Source: Rhodoplanes tepidamans (GTDB lineage: Bacteria; Pseudomonadota; Alphaproteobacteria; Rhizobiales; Xanthobacteraceae). Taken from it: a stretch of DNA of 64,000 bases. The position numbers and the translations under genes are program-made. The notes below the pieces were generated by a model. It was not told the DNA's origin. It saw nothing but the letters and a program-made list of their open reading frames with translations, and searched no databases. The stretch is taken from the NCBI RefSeq assembly GCF_030813915.1, contig NZ_JAUSUJ010000003.1:124001-188000 (forward strand), in the 5' to 3' direction. Within the stretch, counting starts at the first letter, position 1, and each line of letters begins with the position of its first letter. This document shows positions 8,727-17,465 of the stretch, in pieces.

Positions 8727-10195
8727 TGAAATCGATCTCCGATGAGAAACTGCAGCACGCGGTCCAGGCGGATATGGGGCAGAGTCGGCAGTCCGTCCAC
8801 CGTACGCTCGATCCGCGGCGGCCGGAAGCGCAGGAACCGGAACTCGGCATCCTCCGGCGAGCCGGCGGTGAGGCCGTGGTAGCCGGTGCGGCCGAGATCG
8901 AACACCCGCTCGGGGTCGGCCGGCAGGTCGCCCGGGAACAGGGCGATCTCGCGCTCGCCGTCGAACACGTGGCCGGCGGCACGCTCGCCCGCCTGCGGCA
9001 CGCCGACGATCGCCGGCAGTTCGTCGCCGTTGGAGCGCACCCGCGCCTCGCGGGTGGCCCGCACGGCGGCGAGCGCCACCACGTCGGTCTCGGCACCGGC
9101 ATAGTGGGCGCGGCTCGCCGCCCGCTCGATCATGCGGTGGAGGATCGCCTCCAGCCGGTCGTGGCTGACCTGGTTGAGGTGGTCGGCCTTGGTGGCGGCG
9201 AACAGGACCTTGTCGACCCTGGGGCTGATCAGGCTCGACAGCAGCGTCCGCCGGCCGACCTGGAAGCAGTCGAGGATCGCGGCGAGCGCGAACTCCAGGT
9301 CGCGCACCGCGGCCGGCCCGGCGTTCAGGGCGGCGAGCACGTCGACCAGCACGATCTGCCGGTCCAGCCGGGCGAAGTGGTCGCGGAAGAACGGCTTCAC
9401 CACGATATCCTTGTAGGCATCGTAGCGCCGTTTCATCATCGCCCACAGCGAGCCCTCGTGCGGCCCAGCCTCGGCCGGCAGGGCGAGCGGCGCGAAGGTG
9501 AGGGCCGGCGAGCCGGCGAGGTCGCCGGGCAGCAGGAAGCGGCCGGGGGGCAGCAGGCTGAGCGCCCAGCGCTCGTCGCGGCAGCTGCGCAGATACTCGG
9601 TGTAGAGCTGCGCCGCCGTGATGGCCGCCTGCTCGTCGGCCGGCGCGTCGGGGTCGAGGGTGGCGTTGAAGGCGTGCCAGGAGGCTGCCAGCATGGCCCG
9701 CGGCCCGCTGCGCGACAGCGCCAGGCTCTCCTTGGCCCACTGCTCGTAGGTCTTGTCGAGCAGCGGCAGATCGAGCAGCCACTCGCCCGGATAGTCGACG
9801 ATGTCGAGCGTCAGGGTCTTGGCCTGGCCGTCCTTGCCCTTGTACTCGATGACGATCCGCAGCTCGCTGATCTGGCGCGTCGATTCAGGCCAGAGCCGGT
9901 CGCCGACCAGGGCCCGGACATGGGTCTCGTACTCGAAGCGCGGCACCGCGTCGTCCGGCTGCGGCGCCAGATAGGCGCGCAGGACGGCGTCGTCGGCGAG
10001 CGGCGTGAACACCGGAAAGCGGCCGCCGCGGGCGAGCCCGTGCACCAGCGCGGTGATGAAGACGGTCTTGCCGGCCCGCGACAGGCCCGTCACCCCGATC
10101 CGGACCGTGGGCCGGACCAGATTCTCGCCGAAGTCGGCGATCGCCCGTGCGGCGAGGCGTGCCCGCTCGACCAGATCCGATACGAATGGAGCCAT
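8723..10195 (-). CDS. YcjX family P-loop NTPase (DUF463)
   Basis: A 490-residue predicted GTPase-like protein. The Walker A motif is GLSRAGKTVFI near residue 40, and a family-typical LDIVDYPGEWLLDLPLL stretch (G3-like DxxG) lies around 130. Conserved YcjX segments such as LFAATKADHLNQVSH (NKxD-like, TKAD) follow near 330. Length and order match YcjX proteins (about 465-490 residues). It is the first gene of the ycjX-ycjF pair and is transcribed divergently from hemA across a 391-base spacer. Its role is unknown beyond the family association with envelope or heat-shock stress. The start was taken at the first ATG, two residues before a typical N-terminal amphipathic helix. Confidence 0.87.
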   Translation of the reverse strand: MAPFVSDLVERARLAARAIADFGENLVRPTVRIGVTGLSRAGKTVFITALVHGLARGGRFPVFTPLADDAVLRAYLAPQPDDAVPRFEYETHVRALVGDRLWPESTRQISELRIVIEYKGKDGQAKTLTLDIVDYPGEWLLDLPLLDKTYEQWAKESLALSRSGPRAMLAASWHAFNATLDPDAPADEQAAITAAQLYTEYLRSCRDERWALSLLPPGRFLLPGDLAGSPALTFAPLALPAEAGPHEGSLWAMMKRRYDAYKDIVVKPFFRDHFARLDRQIVLVDVLAALNAGPAAVRDLEFALAAILDCFQVGRRTLLSSLISPRVDKVLFAATKADHLNQVSHDRLEAILHRMIERAASRAHYAGAETDVVALAAVRATREARVRSNGDELPAIVGVPQAGERAAGHVFDGEREIALFPGDLPADPERVFDLGRTGYHGLTAGSPEDAEFRFLRFRPPRIERTVDGLPTLPHIRLDRVLQFLIGDRFQ

Positions 10196-10487
10196 GTTGA
10201 CAACGACTTAAGCAATACCTCGGCGCCCCGCCGGCGCCCGCACACCCATAGTCCGCCGGGGCCGCCGCCACAAGCGGCAACCGCCGGTCACATCCCACCG
10301 CAGCGCCGCACGGGCCGGCCGCCCACCAAAAAGGCGCGCATGGACTTTCAAGATCGTTGATCTCCGTCTAGGACAATTCCAAACCGATGCTGTTGAGGTG
10401 CGCCGTGCCCCGGCGTCCGACCGGGACCGACCCCCCGCCCTGCCCCCGAAGGGAGCCCGAATCCGATGCGCGTTCGCCGTTCGCCCA

Positions 10488-10501
10488 TTGATAAACGTCA
10501 A
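10488..10501 (+). promoter_or_regulatory. FNR/FixK-type box upstream of hemA
   Basis: TTGATAAACGTCAA fits the TTGAT-N4-ATCAA consensus at 9 of 10 defined positions. It lies 85 bases before the hemA start and 20 bases upstream of a candidate -35 element. The box centre is about 62 bases before the expected transcription start, the classic class I activator position. FNR/FixK control of hemA is known in related alphaproteobacteria. Confidence 0.75.
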
Positions 10502-10520
10502 GGCAGCATGACAGCAGTCG

Positions 10521-10550
10521 TTGTCAACTCCTCACACCACGTGTTATTCT
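10521..10550 (+). promoter_or_regulatory. Candidate sigma-70 promoter of hemA
   Basis: TTGTCA (10521-10526) and TATTCT (10545-10550) are separated by 18 bases, and the hemA ATG follows 36 bases later with GGGGAG as ribosome-binding site. The rest of the 10196-10586 spacer shows no gene. Confidence 0.55.
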
Positions 10551-10586
10551 CGCGGCCTTCCGACCGAGATCGGGGAGTTTAAATCA

Positions 10587-11819
10587 ATGGGATACAACAC
10601 TTATTTCGTCGACGCCCTGAATCGCCTGCACGAGGAGCGTCGTTATCGGGTGTTCGCCCATCTCGAGCGGCTGGCCGGTCGTTTCCCCCGCGCCATCCAC
10701 CATACCCCGGACGGTCCGCGCGACGTCATCGTGTGGTGCTCCAACGATTATCTCGGCATGGGCCAGCACCCGAAGGTGGTCGGCGCCATGGTCGAGACGG
10801 CGACCCGGATGGGCACCGGCGCCGGCGGCACGCGCAACATCGCCGGCAACAACCACCCGCTGGTTCTGCTCGAGCAGGAGCTCGCGGACCTGCACGGCAA
10901 GGAGGCCGGCCTCGTCTTCACGTCCGGCTACGTCTCCAACGACGCCGGCATCTCGACGATCGCCAAGCTGCTGCCGAACTGCCTGATCCTGTCGGACGCG
11001 CTCAACCACAACTCGATGATCACCGGCGTGCGCAACGCCGGCACCGACAAGGTGGTGTGGCGCCACAACGACGTCGAGCACCTCGAGGATCTGCTGAAGA
11101 AGGCCGGCAAGGAGCGGGCCAAGCTGATCGTCTTCGAGGGCCTCTACTCGATGGACGGCGACGTCTCCCCGATCGGCAAGATCTGCGACCTCGCCGAGAA
11201 GTACAACGCGATGACCTATATCGACGAGGTCCACGCGGTCGGCATGTACGGGGCGCGCGGCGGCGGCCAGGCCGAGCAGCAGGGTGAGATGGGCCGCATC
11301 GACGTGATCGAGGCGACGCTCGCCAAGGCGTTCGGCTGCCTCGGCGGCTACATCGCCGGCAGCCATGCGCTGGTCGACGCGGTCCGCTCCTATGCGCCGG
11401 GCTTCATCTTCACCACCGCGCTGCCGCCGGCCGTCTGCGCCGCCGCGACCGCCGCGATCCGCCACCTCAAGGATTCGACCTGGGAGCGCGAGCGCCACCA
11501 GGAGCGTGCCGCCAAGGTGAAGGCCGTGCTCTCGGCCGCCGGCCTGCCGGTGATGCCGACCGACACCCACATCGTGCCCGTGATGGTGTGCGACGCCGAC
11601 AAGTGCAAGCAGGCGACCGACATCCTGCTCGAGGAGCACGGCATCTACATCCAGCCGATCAACTATCCGACGGTGCCGAAGGGCACCGAGCGGCTGCGCA
11701 TCACGCCCTCGCCGTATCACGAAGACGCGCTGGTGCACGCGCTGGCCGAGGCCCTGGTCGACGTGTGGGAGCGGCTCGAGCTCCCGCGCAAGCCGTTCAA
11801 CGCCATCGCGGCCGAGTAG
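10587..11819 (+). CDS. hemA: 5-aminolevulinate synthase
   Basis: The PLP enzyme that condenses glycine and succinyl-CoA to 5-aminolevulinate, the first committed step of haem (and, where present, bacteriochlorophyll) synthesis by the Shemin pathway of alphaproteobacteria. The protein has 410 residues, the usual length. The PLP lysine is Lys247 in ATLAKAFGC; the glycine-rich [10 protein letters not shown] and the [12 protein letters not shown] segments are intact. I chose the ATG at 10587 because the conserved N terminus ([11 protein letters not shown]) begins there and GGGGAG precedes it; the in-frame start further upstream lies inside the promoter. It is preceded by an FNR/FixK box and followed by a GC hairpin. 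Oxygen-dependent control would match haem supply to the cbb3 oxidase genes nearby. Confidence 0.97.
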   Translation: MGYNTYFVDALNRLHEERRYRVFAHLERLAGRFPRAIHHTPDGPRDVIVWCSNDYLGMGQHPKVVGAMVETATRMGTGAGGTRNIAGNNHPLVLLEQELADLHGKEAGLVFTSGYVSNDAGISTIAKLLPNCLILSDALNHNSMITGVRNAGTDKVVWRHNDVEHLEDLLKKAGKERAKLIVFEGLYSMDGDVSPIGKICDLAEKYNAMTYIDEVHAVGMYGARGGGQAEQQGEMGRIDVIEATLAKAFGCLGGYIAGSHALVDAVRSYAPGFIFTTALPPAVCAAATAAIRHLKDSTWERERHQERAAKVKAVLSAAGLPVMPTDTHIVPVMVCDADKCKQATDILLEEHGIYIQPINYPTVPKGTERLRITPSPYHEDALVHALAEALVDVWERLELPRKPFNAIAAE

Positions 11820-11830
11820 CTCCGCCGGCC

Positions 11831-11854
11831 GGGGCGCCGTCTTCGCGGCGCCCC
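11831..11854 (+). terminator. Hairpin after hemA
   Basis: GGGGCGCCG and CGGCGCCCC form a perfect 9-bp stem with a TCTTCG loop, 11 bases after the hemA stop. No T run follows, so it is either a weak terminator or an mRNA-stabilising hairpin. Confidence 0.45.
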
Positions 11855-11992
11855 GCAGGCGGGTCGACCTCGGCGGTCTCGGACGCTACGCTTTCGACCT
11901 GGACGACCTTGCGCGGGCCCCGGCCCGCGCATTTTCGTTCGTCCGGACGCCGGCACGTCCAGCGCTTGGCGCATCCCTCCGGAGTGCTCGTC

Positions 11993-12472
11993 ATGTCGAT
12001 CGAATCCCGCCTGCAAGAGCTCGGGCTGGTGCTGCCGCAGCCGCCGCGGCTGCCGCCCGGCACGGTGCTGCCGTTCGCGCCGGTGCGCGTCGTCGGCCGC
12101 CGGGCCGCCATCTCGGGCCACGGGCCGCTGCTTCCGGACGGCAGCTTCTTCGCGCCGCCGGGCCGGGTCGGCGACGGCGTCACCCTCGATCAGGCCCGCG
12201 AGGCGGCGCGGCTCACCGGGCTCGCCATCCTGGCGAGCCTGCAGCGCGAGCTCGGCAGCCTCGACCGCGTCACCACCTGGGTGCGGGCGTTCGGGATGGT
12301 GACGACCGCTCCGGGCTTCCAGGCGATGCCGGCGGTGATCAACGGCTTCTCCGACCTGATCCTCGCCGTCTGGGGTCCCGAGCGCGGCCAGCACGCCCGC
12401 TCGGCGATCGGCGTCGCCGAGCTGCCGTTCGGAATCGCGGTCGAGATCGAGGCCGAGGTGGAGATCGACTGA
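11993..12472 (+). CDS. RidA family protein (reactive enamine/imine deaminase-like)
   Basis: A 159-residue member of the Rid/YjgF family, of the longer type (Rid4-7-like, about 150-160 residues) rather than the 128-residue RidA. Conserved segments include the central VTTWVRAFGMVTT and the C-terminal SAIGVAELPFGIAVEIEAEVEI. In this subgroup the catalytic arginine of RidA is often replaced; here an Arg precedes SAIGVAELP (HARSAIGVAELP), so deaminase activity on 2-aminoacrylate is possible but unproven. The gene stands alone, between hemA and the convergent cco cluster. The start was placed at the ATG just before SIESRLQELG, following GGAG at about 10 bases. Confidence 0.85.
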   Translation: MSIESRLQELGLVLPQPPRLPPGTVLPFAPVRVVGRRAAISGHGPLLPDGSFFAPPGRVGDGVTLDQAREAARLTGLAILASLQRELGSLDRVTTWVRAFGMVTTAPGFQAMPAVINGFSDLILAVWGPERGQHARSAIGVAELPFGIAVEIEAEVEID

Positions 12473-12478
12473 GGCGCG

Positions 12479-12610
12479 ATCCGGCTGATCACCTCGGTGG
12501 CCACTGCGGGGCGGCGTAGTCGGGTCGGCGCTTCGCGCCGCCCGAGCTCAGGCTCCGCGCCGAACCCGGAACGACGGCGAACCGACCGGCCGGAATCGGC
12601 ATGAGCAGCC
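12479..12610. repeat. MITE-like interspersed repeat, copy 1
   Basis: It begins CCGGCTGATCACCTCGGTGG and ends GGAATCGGCATGAGCAGCCGG-like; the outer bases CCGGCTGATC and GAGCAGCCGG form a 9/10 terminal inverted repeat. A related copy lies at 34643-34805, sharing the CGGCTGATCA start, the central CCGGAA(T)GACGGCGAAC block and the ATGAGC(AG)CCGG end. It fills the spacer between the convergent RidA and ccoS genes. Confidence 0.65.
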
Positions 12611-12613
12611 GGC

Positions 12614-12805
12614 TCACCGCGGCGGCGGCGCCTTCGCCTTCTGCCGCCCGGGCGACGGCGGCAGCTTGTCGTCGTCCTGGATGGCACGCCAGGCGGCGCC
12701 GTCGAGGTCGTCGTACTGACCGGACTTCAGCGACCACAGGAAGGCGGCGAGGCCGGCGAGGCCGAGCAGCAGCGCGAGCGGCACCAGATAGACCAGGACT
12801 TCCAT
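12614..12805 (-). CDS. ccoS: cbb3-type oxidase assembly protein CcoS
   Basis: A 63-residue protein with one N-terminal membrane helix (about 4-26) followed by the CcoS signature FLWSLKSGQYDDLDGAAWRAI and a short basic, proline-rich tail. CcoS is needed for insertion of haem and copper cofactors into CcoN. It is the last gene of ccoGHIS, 77 bases after ccoI. Length and motif are typical. Confidence 0.93.
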   Translation of the reverse strand: MEVLVYLVPLALLLGLAGLAAFLWSLKSGQYDDLDGAAWRAIQDDDKLPPSPGRQKAKAPPPR

Positions 12806-12882
12806 GGCGCGTCTCCCGAAGGCTGCGGCGGCGCCGGGCGCCGGGGCGGCGGCGCCCGGGTCCGGCCTTCGCTCTCAGGGGG

Positions 12883-15150
12883 TCATATGGGGCGGGCGGC
12901 GGCCGGCGCAAAGTCCGCATCGGCGGCGGCCCGACGCGGCCGCGCCCGCAGGGCGTTGAGGATCACCAGCATCGAGGAGCCCGACATCGCGACCGCCGCG
13001 ACCAGCGGGGTCGCGTAGCCGATGATCGCGATCGGCACGGCGACGGCGTTGTAGACGACGGCCAGCCACAGGTTCTCGGTCATGATCCGGCGGGCGCGGC
13101 GCGTCACCGCGAGCGCCGTCGCCACCGGCTGCAGCCGGTCGCCGAGGAACACCGCGTCGGACGCCGACTGGGTGAGGTGCGCGGCCGTGACGGGCGACAG
13201 CGACACGTCGGCCGCGGCGAGCGCCGGCGCGTCGTTGATGCCGTCGCCGACCATCAGCACCTTGCGGCCGGCGGCGCGCAGCGCCTCGACATGGGCGATC
13301 TTGTCGGCCGGCGTGGCGCCGGCCCGGACGGTCGACACCCCGAGCTGGCGCGCCACATGGGCCACGGCGGCCTCGCGGTCGCCGGAGAGGATCTCCACCG
13401 CGTAGCCCTTCGCCCGCAGGCCGGCCAGCACGGCGGTCGCGTCCTCACGCAGCCGCTGACGCACCGCGAACACGGCGGTCCGGGTGCCGTCCCGGAAGGC
13501 GATCACCGAGGCCTCCGGATCGGTGGCGGCGACCCGGGCGGCCTCCTGCTCGGCGCCGCACCAGGACGGCCGGCCGAGCAGGACCTCGCGGACGAGGCCG
13601 TCGTCGCCGTCCACGGTCGCGCTCACCCCCTGCCCCGGCTCCTCGCTGGCGCCGTCGAGCGGCGCGTTGGCACCGGCGGCGCGGGCGATGGCGGCGGCGA
13701 GCGGGTGCCGGCTGGTCAGCGCGAGCCGCCCGGCGAGCGCCAGCGTCTCCGGCGGGACGCGGCCGGCGTCGACCAGCTCGGGCTCGGGCAGCGTCAGGGT
13801 GCCGGTCTTGTCGAACACGATGGTGTCGACGCCGGCCAGCCGCTCGATGGCGTCGCCCGAGGACAGCAGCACGCCGCCGCGGAACAGCGCCCCCGACGCG
13901 ACCACCTGGACGGCCGGAATGGCGAGGCCGAGGGCGCACGGGCAGGTGATGATCAGCACCGCCACGGCGGTGACGACGGCGAAGTGCCAGCCGGCGCCGA
14001 GCAGCAGCCAGCCGACCACCGTGGCGAGCGCCGTGAGGTGGACGACCGGCGCATAGAGCCGCGCCGCCCGCTCGGCGAGCCTCACATAATGCGAGCGCGC
14101 CTCGACGGCGCGGTCGAGGAGCCGCGTCACCTCGTCGAGCAGGGTGCCGCGGTCGGCGGCGCCGACCCGCACCCGGAGCGTGCCGTTGACGTTGAGGGTG
14201 CCGGCATAGACGAGCGTGCCGCGCTCGGCCGTCACGTGTGCGGTCTCGCCCGTGACGAGGCTCTGGTCGATCTCCGAGCGGCCGTCCTCGACCTCCCCGT
14301 CGACCGCGATGCGCTCGCCCGGCCGCACCAGCACGAGGTCGCCCGGCCGGATCGCCGCGACCGGCACCTCGCTGATCTCGTCGGCGGAGACGAACTTGGT
14401 CGCCGTCTCGGCCTTGAGCGCGGCGAGGTTCGCCGCCACGGCGCGGGTGCGGCGGCGCATGTTCTGGTCGAGCCAGCGGCCCGCCAGCAGGAAGGCGAGC
14501 AGCATGACGGCCGAATCGAAATAGGCGTGCTCGGCGTGATGCAGGGTCTCGAACACCGACAGTCCGAGCGCCAGCAACACGCCGAGCGTGATCGGCACGT
14601 CCATGTTGAGGCGGCCGGCCATCAGGGCGCGGGTCGCCGAGCGGAAGAAGGGCTGGCCCGCATAGGCGACGGCCGGCAGCGCGATCAGGGCGGAGAGCCA
14701 GTGGAAGAAGTCGCGCTGCTCCGGGGTGATGTCGGAGACGTTGCCGGACCACACCGAGACCGACAGCAGCATCACGTTCATGGCCGCGAAGGCGGCGACG
14801 CCGAGGCAGCGCAGCAGGAACCTGGCCTCCTGCTGCTCGTCCGCCTCCATCCGGCGCGAGTCGTAGGGATAGGCCTTGTAGCCGAGCGCGGCGAGGCGAC
14901 CGACGATCGCGGTCGGATCGAGCCGCTCGGGCCCCTCGCCCTCCTCCCACTCGATGGCGACCCGGCCGCTGGTCAGGTTGGCGCGCGCCTGGGTGACGTG
15001 CGGCAGCGCCCCGAGCCCGCCCTCGATCTCGAACATGCAGGCCGCGCAGGTCATGCCCTCGACCGCGAGGTTCAGGCGCGCCCGGCCGTCGTCGAGCTTC
15101 TCGACGAAGTGCGAGAGATCCGGATGGGTGAGATCGGGGGTCTCGGTCAT
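12883..15150 (-). CDS. ccoI: Copper-exporting P1B-type ATPase CcoI/FixI
   Basis: A 755-residue heavy-metal P-type ATPase that supplies copper for cbb3 oxidase assembly. An N-terminal heavy-metal-associated domain carries GMTCAACM (about residues 33-40). Eight membrane helices surround the CPCALGLA ion-binding motif near residue 400. The phosphorylation site DKTGT, the TGE actuator motif (LVTGETAHV) and the hinge GDGINDAPAL are all present. The position between ccoH and ccoS marks it as the assembly-type ATPase (CopA2/FixI) rather than a copper-detoxification CopA. It is separated from ccoH by 231 bases filled with an inverted pair of repeats. Confidence 0.95.
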   Translation of the reverse strand: MTETPDLTHPDLSHFVEKLDDGRARLNLAVEGMTCAACMFEIEGGLGALPHVTQARANLTSGRVAIEWEEGEGPERLDPTAIVGRLAALGYKAYPYDSRRMEADEQQEARFLLRCLGVAAFAAMNVMLLSVSVWSGNVSDITPEQRDFFHWLSALIALPAVAYAGQPFFRSATRALMAGRLNMDVPITLGVLLALGLSVFETLHHAEHAYFDSAVMLLAFLLAGRWLDQNMRRRTRAVAANLAALKAETATKFVSADEISEVPVAAIRPGDLVLVRPGERIAVDGEVEDGRSEIDQSLVTGETAHVTAERGTLVYAGTLNVNGTLRVRVGAADRGTLLDEVTRLLDRAVEARSHYVRLAERAARLYAPVVHLTALATVVGWLLLGAGWHFAVVTAVAVLIITCPCALGLAIPAVQVVASGALFRGGVLLSSGDAIERLAGVDTIVFDKTGTLTLPEPELVDAGRVPPETLALAGRLALTSRHPLAAAIARAAGANAPLDGASEEPGQGVSATVDGDDGLVREVLLGRPSWCGAEQEAARVAATDPEASVIAFRDGTRTAVFAVRQRLREDATAVLAGLRAKGYAVEILSGDREAAVAHVARQLGVSTVRAGATPADKIAHVEALRAAGRKVLMVGDGINDAPALAAADVSLSPVTAAHLTQSASDAVFLGDRLQPVATALAVTRRARRIMTENLWLAVVYNAVAVPIAIIGYATPLVAAVAMSGSSMLVILNALRARPRRAAADADFAPAAARPI

Positions 15151-15190
15151 GTCGGTATGCCCTCAGAGCCCGTCACGCGGCACGGCGCTG

Positions 15191-15334
15191 CCCCTCTCCC
15201 CTCGCGGGAGAGGGTGGCTCGCCGCAAAGCGGCGAGACGGGTGAGGGGGCCCTCCACAGGCTCGGAGTTCGCGGAGAGCCCCCTCACCCGCCCTCGCGTT
15301 CCGCGAGGGCACCCTCTCCCACGGGGGGAGAGGG
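15191..15334. repeat. Inverted pair of CTCTCCC-type repeats inside the ccoGHIS unit
   Basis: A copy beginning CCCCTCTCCCCTCGCGGGAG and ending GACGGGTGAGGGGG is followed by the same element reversed, CCCCCTCACCCGCCCTCGCG through GGGGGAGAGGG. In RNA the two could form one long hairpin between ccoH and ccoI. Confidence 0.75.
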
Positions 15335-15381
15335 CTCGTCGGCGCGAGTGCCTCGCATGGAATCACGCCGAGCGGCCCCGA

Positions 15382-15882
15382 TCAGGGCAGCACGACGCGG
15401 TTCTTCGACAGGTAGACGCGGTCGCCGCCGCGCTCCGCCTCGATCACCAGCTCCCACAGGCCGGCGGGGACGTTCTCGGCCTCGCCGCGATAGATCCCGA
15501 TGCCGCGCTCGGCGATCTCGACCGGGCGGTCCTCGCGCCTGTCGGTCGGCCGCGCCAGCCGGGCCGTGACGGCGAGCCCGCTCACCGGCCGGTCGGTGGC
15601 GTCGCGCGCCTCGATGCGCACGCTCGCCTTGTCGCCGTTCCGCTCGACATGCGCGGCGACCTGCCACGCGCGCGACGCCTGCGCCTGCGCCGCGGTGATC
15701 TCGCCGTTGTAGGCGAGGCTGGCCCGGTAGGCGCTGTCGACCACGGTGCCCGGCAGCGTGTCGATGGCGAGCTTCATCATGATGCCGTTGACCCCGATGA
15801 CCACGGCGAAGAAGGCGACGATGTAGATCGCGACCCGCCGTCCGGTCAGAGGCCGGCCGGCGGCCGGAGTCTCCGTCTCCAT
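15382..15882 (-). CDS. ccoH: cbb3 oxidase assembly protein CcoH/FixH
   Basis: A 166-residue single-pass membrane protein. It has a cytoplasmic N terminus, one membrane helix (about 17-38) followed by the FixH-typical LAIDTLPGTVVDSAYRASL stretch, and a periplasmic beta-rich domain. CcoH is required for stable assembly of the cbb3 oxidase. I prefer the ATG at 15882, which has GGGAG 8 bases upstream, although a GTG at 15909 overlaps the ccoG stop (GTGA) and would add nine residues. It is translationally close to ccoG. Confidence 0.92.
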   Translation of the reverse strand: METETPAAGRPLTGRRVAIYIVAFFAVVIGVNGIMMKLAIDTLPGTVVDSAYRASLAYNGEITAAQAQASRAWQVAAHVERNGDKASVRIEARDATDRPVSGLAVTARLARPTDRREDRPVEIAERGIGIYRGEAENVPAGLWELVIEAERGGDRVYLSKNRVVLP

Positions 15883-15905
15883 TCCAACGCTCCCTGTCGT
15901 GGCCG

Positions 15906-17366
15906 TCACGGGCCGAAGAAATGATCGCCGACCGTCGCCGTGTCGCCGGAGTCGACGTCGCGCACCGTGAACGTGATGGCGTTCGACTTCTCGATGCGGG
16001 CGGCGGGCGGCACCGTGACGAGCACGCGGACCTCGCGGGTCTGGTCGGGGCCGACCGCCACGATGGTGCGGCTCGCCGGCTCCTCGCCGATCACGTGCAG
16101 GGTCGGGATCGGCACCCCGGAGGCGGTGAGCTCAAGGGTGCGCAGATCCGAGCGCTTGTTGAGGAAACGGATCGTGTAGGCGTTGCGGATCGACCCGTCC
16201 GACAGGGCGACGAACAGGGGATTGCGATCGTGCAGCACGTTGATGTCGATCAGCGTGCGGGTGGAGAGCGTGTAGAGCATCACGGCGCCGACCAGCGCGA
16301 TGACGCCGGTGTAGATGATGGTGCGGGCGCGGACGAAGCGGTAGATCGGCGCCTCCCCGGCGAGCCGACGCTCGATGTTGACGTCGTTGTCGTAGGCGAT
16401 CAGGCCGGTCGGTCGGCCGACCTTGGCCATCACGGCGTCGCAGGCGTCGATGCACAGGCCGCACTGGATGCAGCCGAGCTGCGCCCCGTGCCGGATGTCG
16501 ACGCCGGTCGGGCAGACGGCGACGCACTGCAGGCAGTCCACGCAGTCGCCGGCCTTCTGGCCGAGCGCCCGCAGGTCGGCCGCCTTCTTGATCGAGGTAC
16601 GCGGCTCGCCGCGGTCGTAGCGATAGGTGACGTTGAGGGCCCACTCGTCGGTCAGGGCCGCCTGGATGCGCGGCCACGGGCACATGTAGATGCAGACCTG
16701 CTCGCGCATGTGGCCGGCGAGCGTGTAGGTCGTGAAGGTCAGGATGCCGATCGCCGCATAGGCGACCATGGGGGCCTGGAAGGTGGCGAGATCCTTCACC
16801 AGGGTCGGGGCGTCGGCGAAGTAGAGCACCCAGGCGCCGCCCGTCCACCAGGCGATCACCAGCCAGATGGAGTGCTTGAGGGCGAGCTCGCCGACGCGGC
16901 GCGCGGTCAGCCCTTCCTTCGCCTTCTTCATGCGCTCGCGGCGGTCGCCCTCGATCCAGCGCTCGACCGCGTAGAACAGGTCGGTCCAGACCGTCTGCGG
17001 GCAGGCGTAGCCGCACCAGACCCGGCCGGCGACGGCGTTCATCAGGAACAGCACCATCGCGGCGATCACCAGGAGGCCGGTGAAGTAGTACACCTCCTGG
17101 GGCCACAGCTCGATGAAGAAGAAGTAGAAGCGCCGGTTCGGCAGGTCGACCAGGACGGCCTGGCTGGGCGAGTTCGGGCCGCGATCCCACCGGACAAAGG
17201 GCAGCAGGTAGTAGATGCCGAGGAACACCGCCATCAGCACCCATTTGACGGTGCGGAAGCGGCCGTGGACGCTCTGCGGATAGTTCTTCTTGGCCGCCTC
17301 GTAGAGAGGGGCGTCGAGGGCGGCGACGGGCGGCTTGACGGGCATGTTCATGGGCGGGGGTACCAT
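15906..17366 (-). CDS. ccoG: Cupric reductase/cbb3 assembly ferredoxin CcoG/FixG
   Basis: A 486-residue polyferredoxin membrane protein. Several membrane helices in the N-terminal half (about 45-220) are followed by two [4Fe-4S] motifs, CVDCLQCVAVCP and CIQCGLCIDAC, a further helix near 335 and a periplasmic Ig-like C-terminal domain. Additional conserved cysteines lie in WCGYACPQT and CIYMCPWPR. CcoG reduces Cu(II) to Cu(I) for delivery to CcoN. It is the first gene of ccoGHIS, with a FixK-type box 75 bases upstream. The ATG at 17366 has GGAG four bases before it; ATGs at residues 6 and 8 are alternatives. Confidence 0.95.
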   Translation of the reverse strand: MVPPPMNMPVKPPVAALDAPLYEAAKKNYPQSVHGRFRTVKWVLMAVFLGIYYLLPFVRWDRGPNSPSQAVLVDLPNRRFYFFFIELWPQEVYYFTGLLVIAAMVLFLMNAVAGRVWCGYACPQTVWTDLFYAVERWIEGDRRERMKKAKEGLTARRVGELALKHSIWLVIAWWTGGAWVLYFADAPTLVKDLATFQAPMVAYAAIGILTFTTYTLAGHMREQVCIYMCPWPRIQAALTDEWALNVTYRYDRGEPRTSIKKAADLRALGQKAGDCVDCLQCVAVCPTGVDIRHGAQLGCIQCGLCIDACDAVMAKVGRPTGLIAYDNDVNIERRLAGEAPIYRFVRARTIIYTGVIALVGAVMLYTLSTRTLIDINVLHDRNPLFVALSDGSIRNAYTIRFLNKRSDLRTLELTASGVPIPTLHVIGEEPASRTIVAVGPDQTREVRVLVTVPPAARIEKSNAITFTVRDVDSGDTATVGDHFFGP

Positions 17367-17440
17367 GTGCTCCGGAGGAGGGACCGCCCCGGCCCCGGGC
17401 CGGGACGGTCCATTCTTACGCCGCGGTCGTGACCGCGAGG

Positions 17441-17454
17441 TTGATTATTCTCAA
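17441..17454 (-). promoter_or_regulatory. FNR/FixK-type box upstream of ccoG
   Basis: On the minus strand this reads TTGAGAATAATCAA, matching TTGAT-N4-ATCAA at 9 of 10 defined positions. It lies between the ccoP stop and the ccoG start, so ccoGHIS probably has its own microaerobic promoter rather than relying only on readthrough from ccoNOQP. Confidence 0.7.
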
Positions 17455-17465
17455 ACTTGAATACG

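Noticed and set aside
4162-9102. A very long open frame on the minus strand (over 1600 codons) spanning several genes
   Set aside because: It is a high-GC third-position shadow: its composition is Arg/Pro/Ala-rich and it lies over well-supported genes on both strands.
12883-15150. Copper-detoxification CopA
   Set aside because: Its place between ccoH and ccoS identifies the cbb3 assembly ATPase CcoI.
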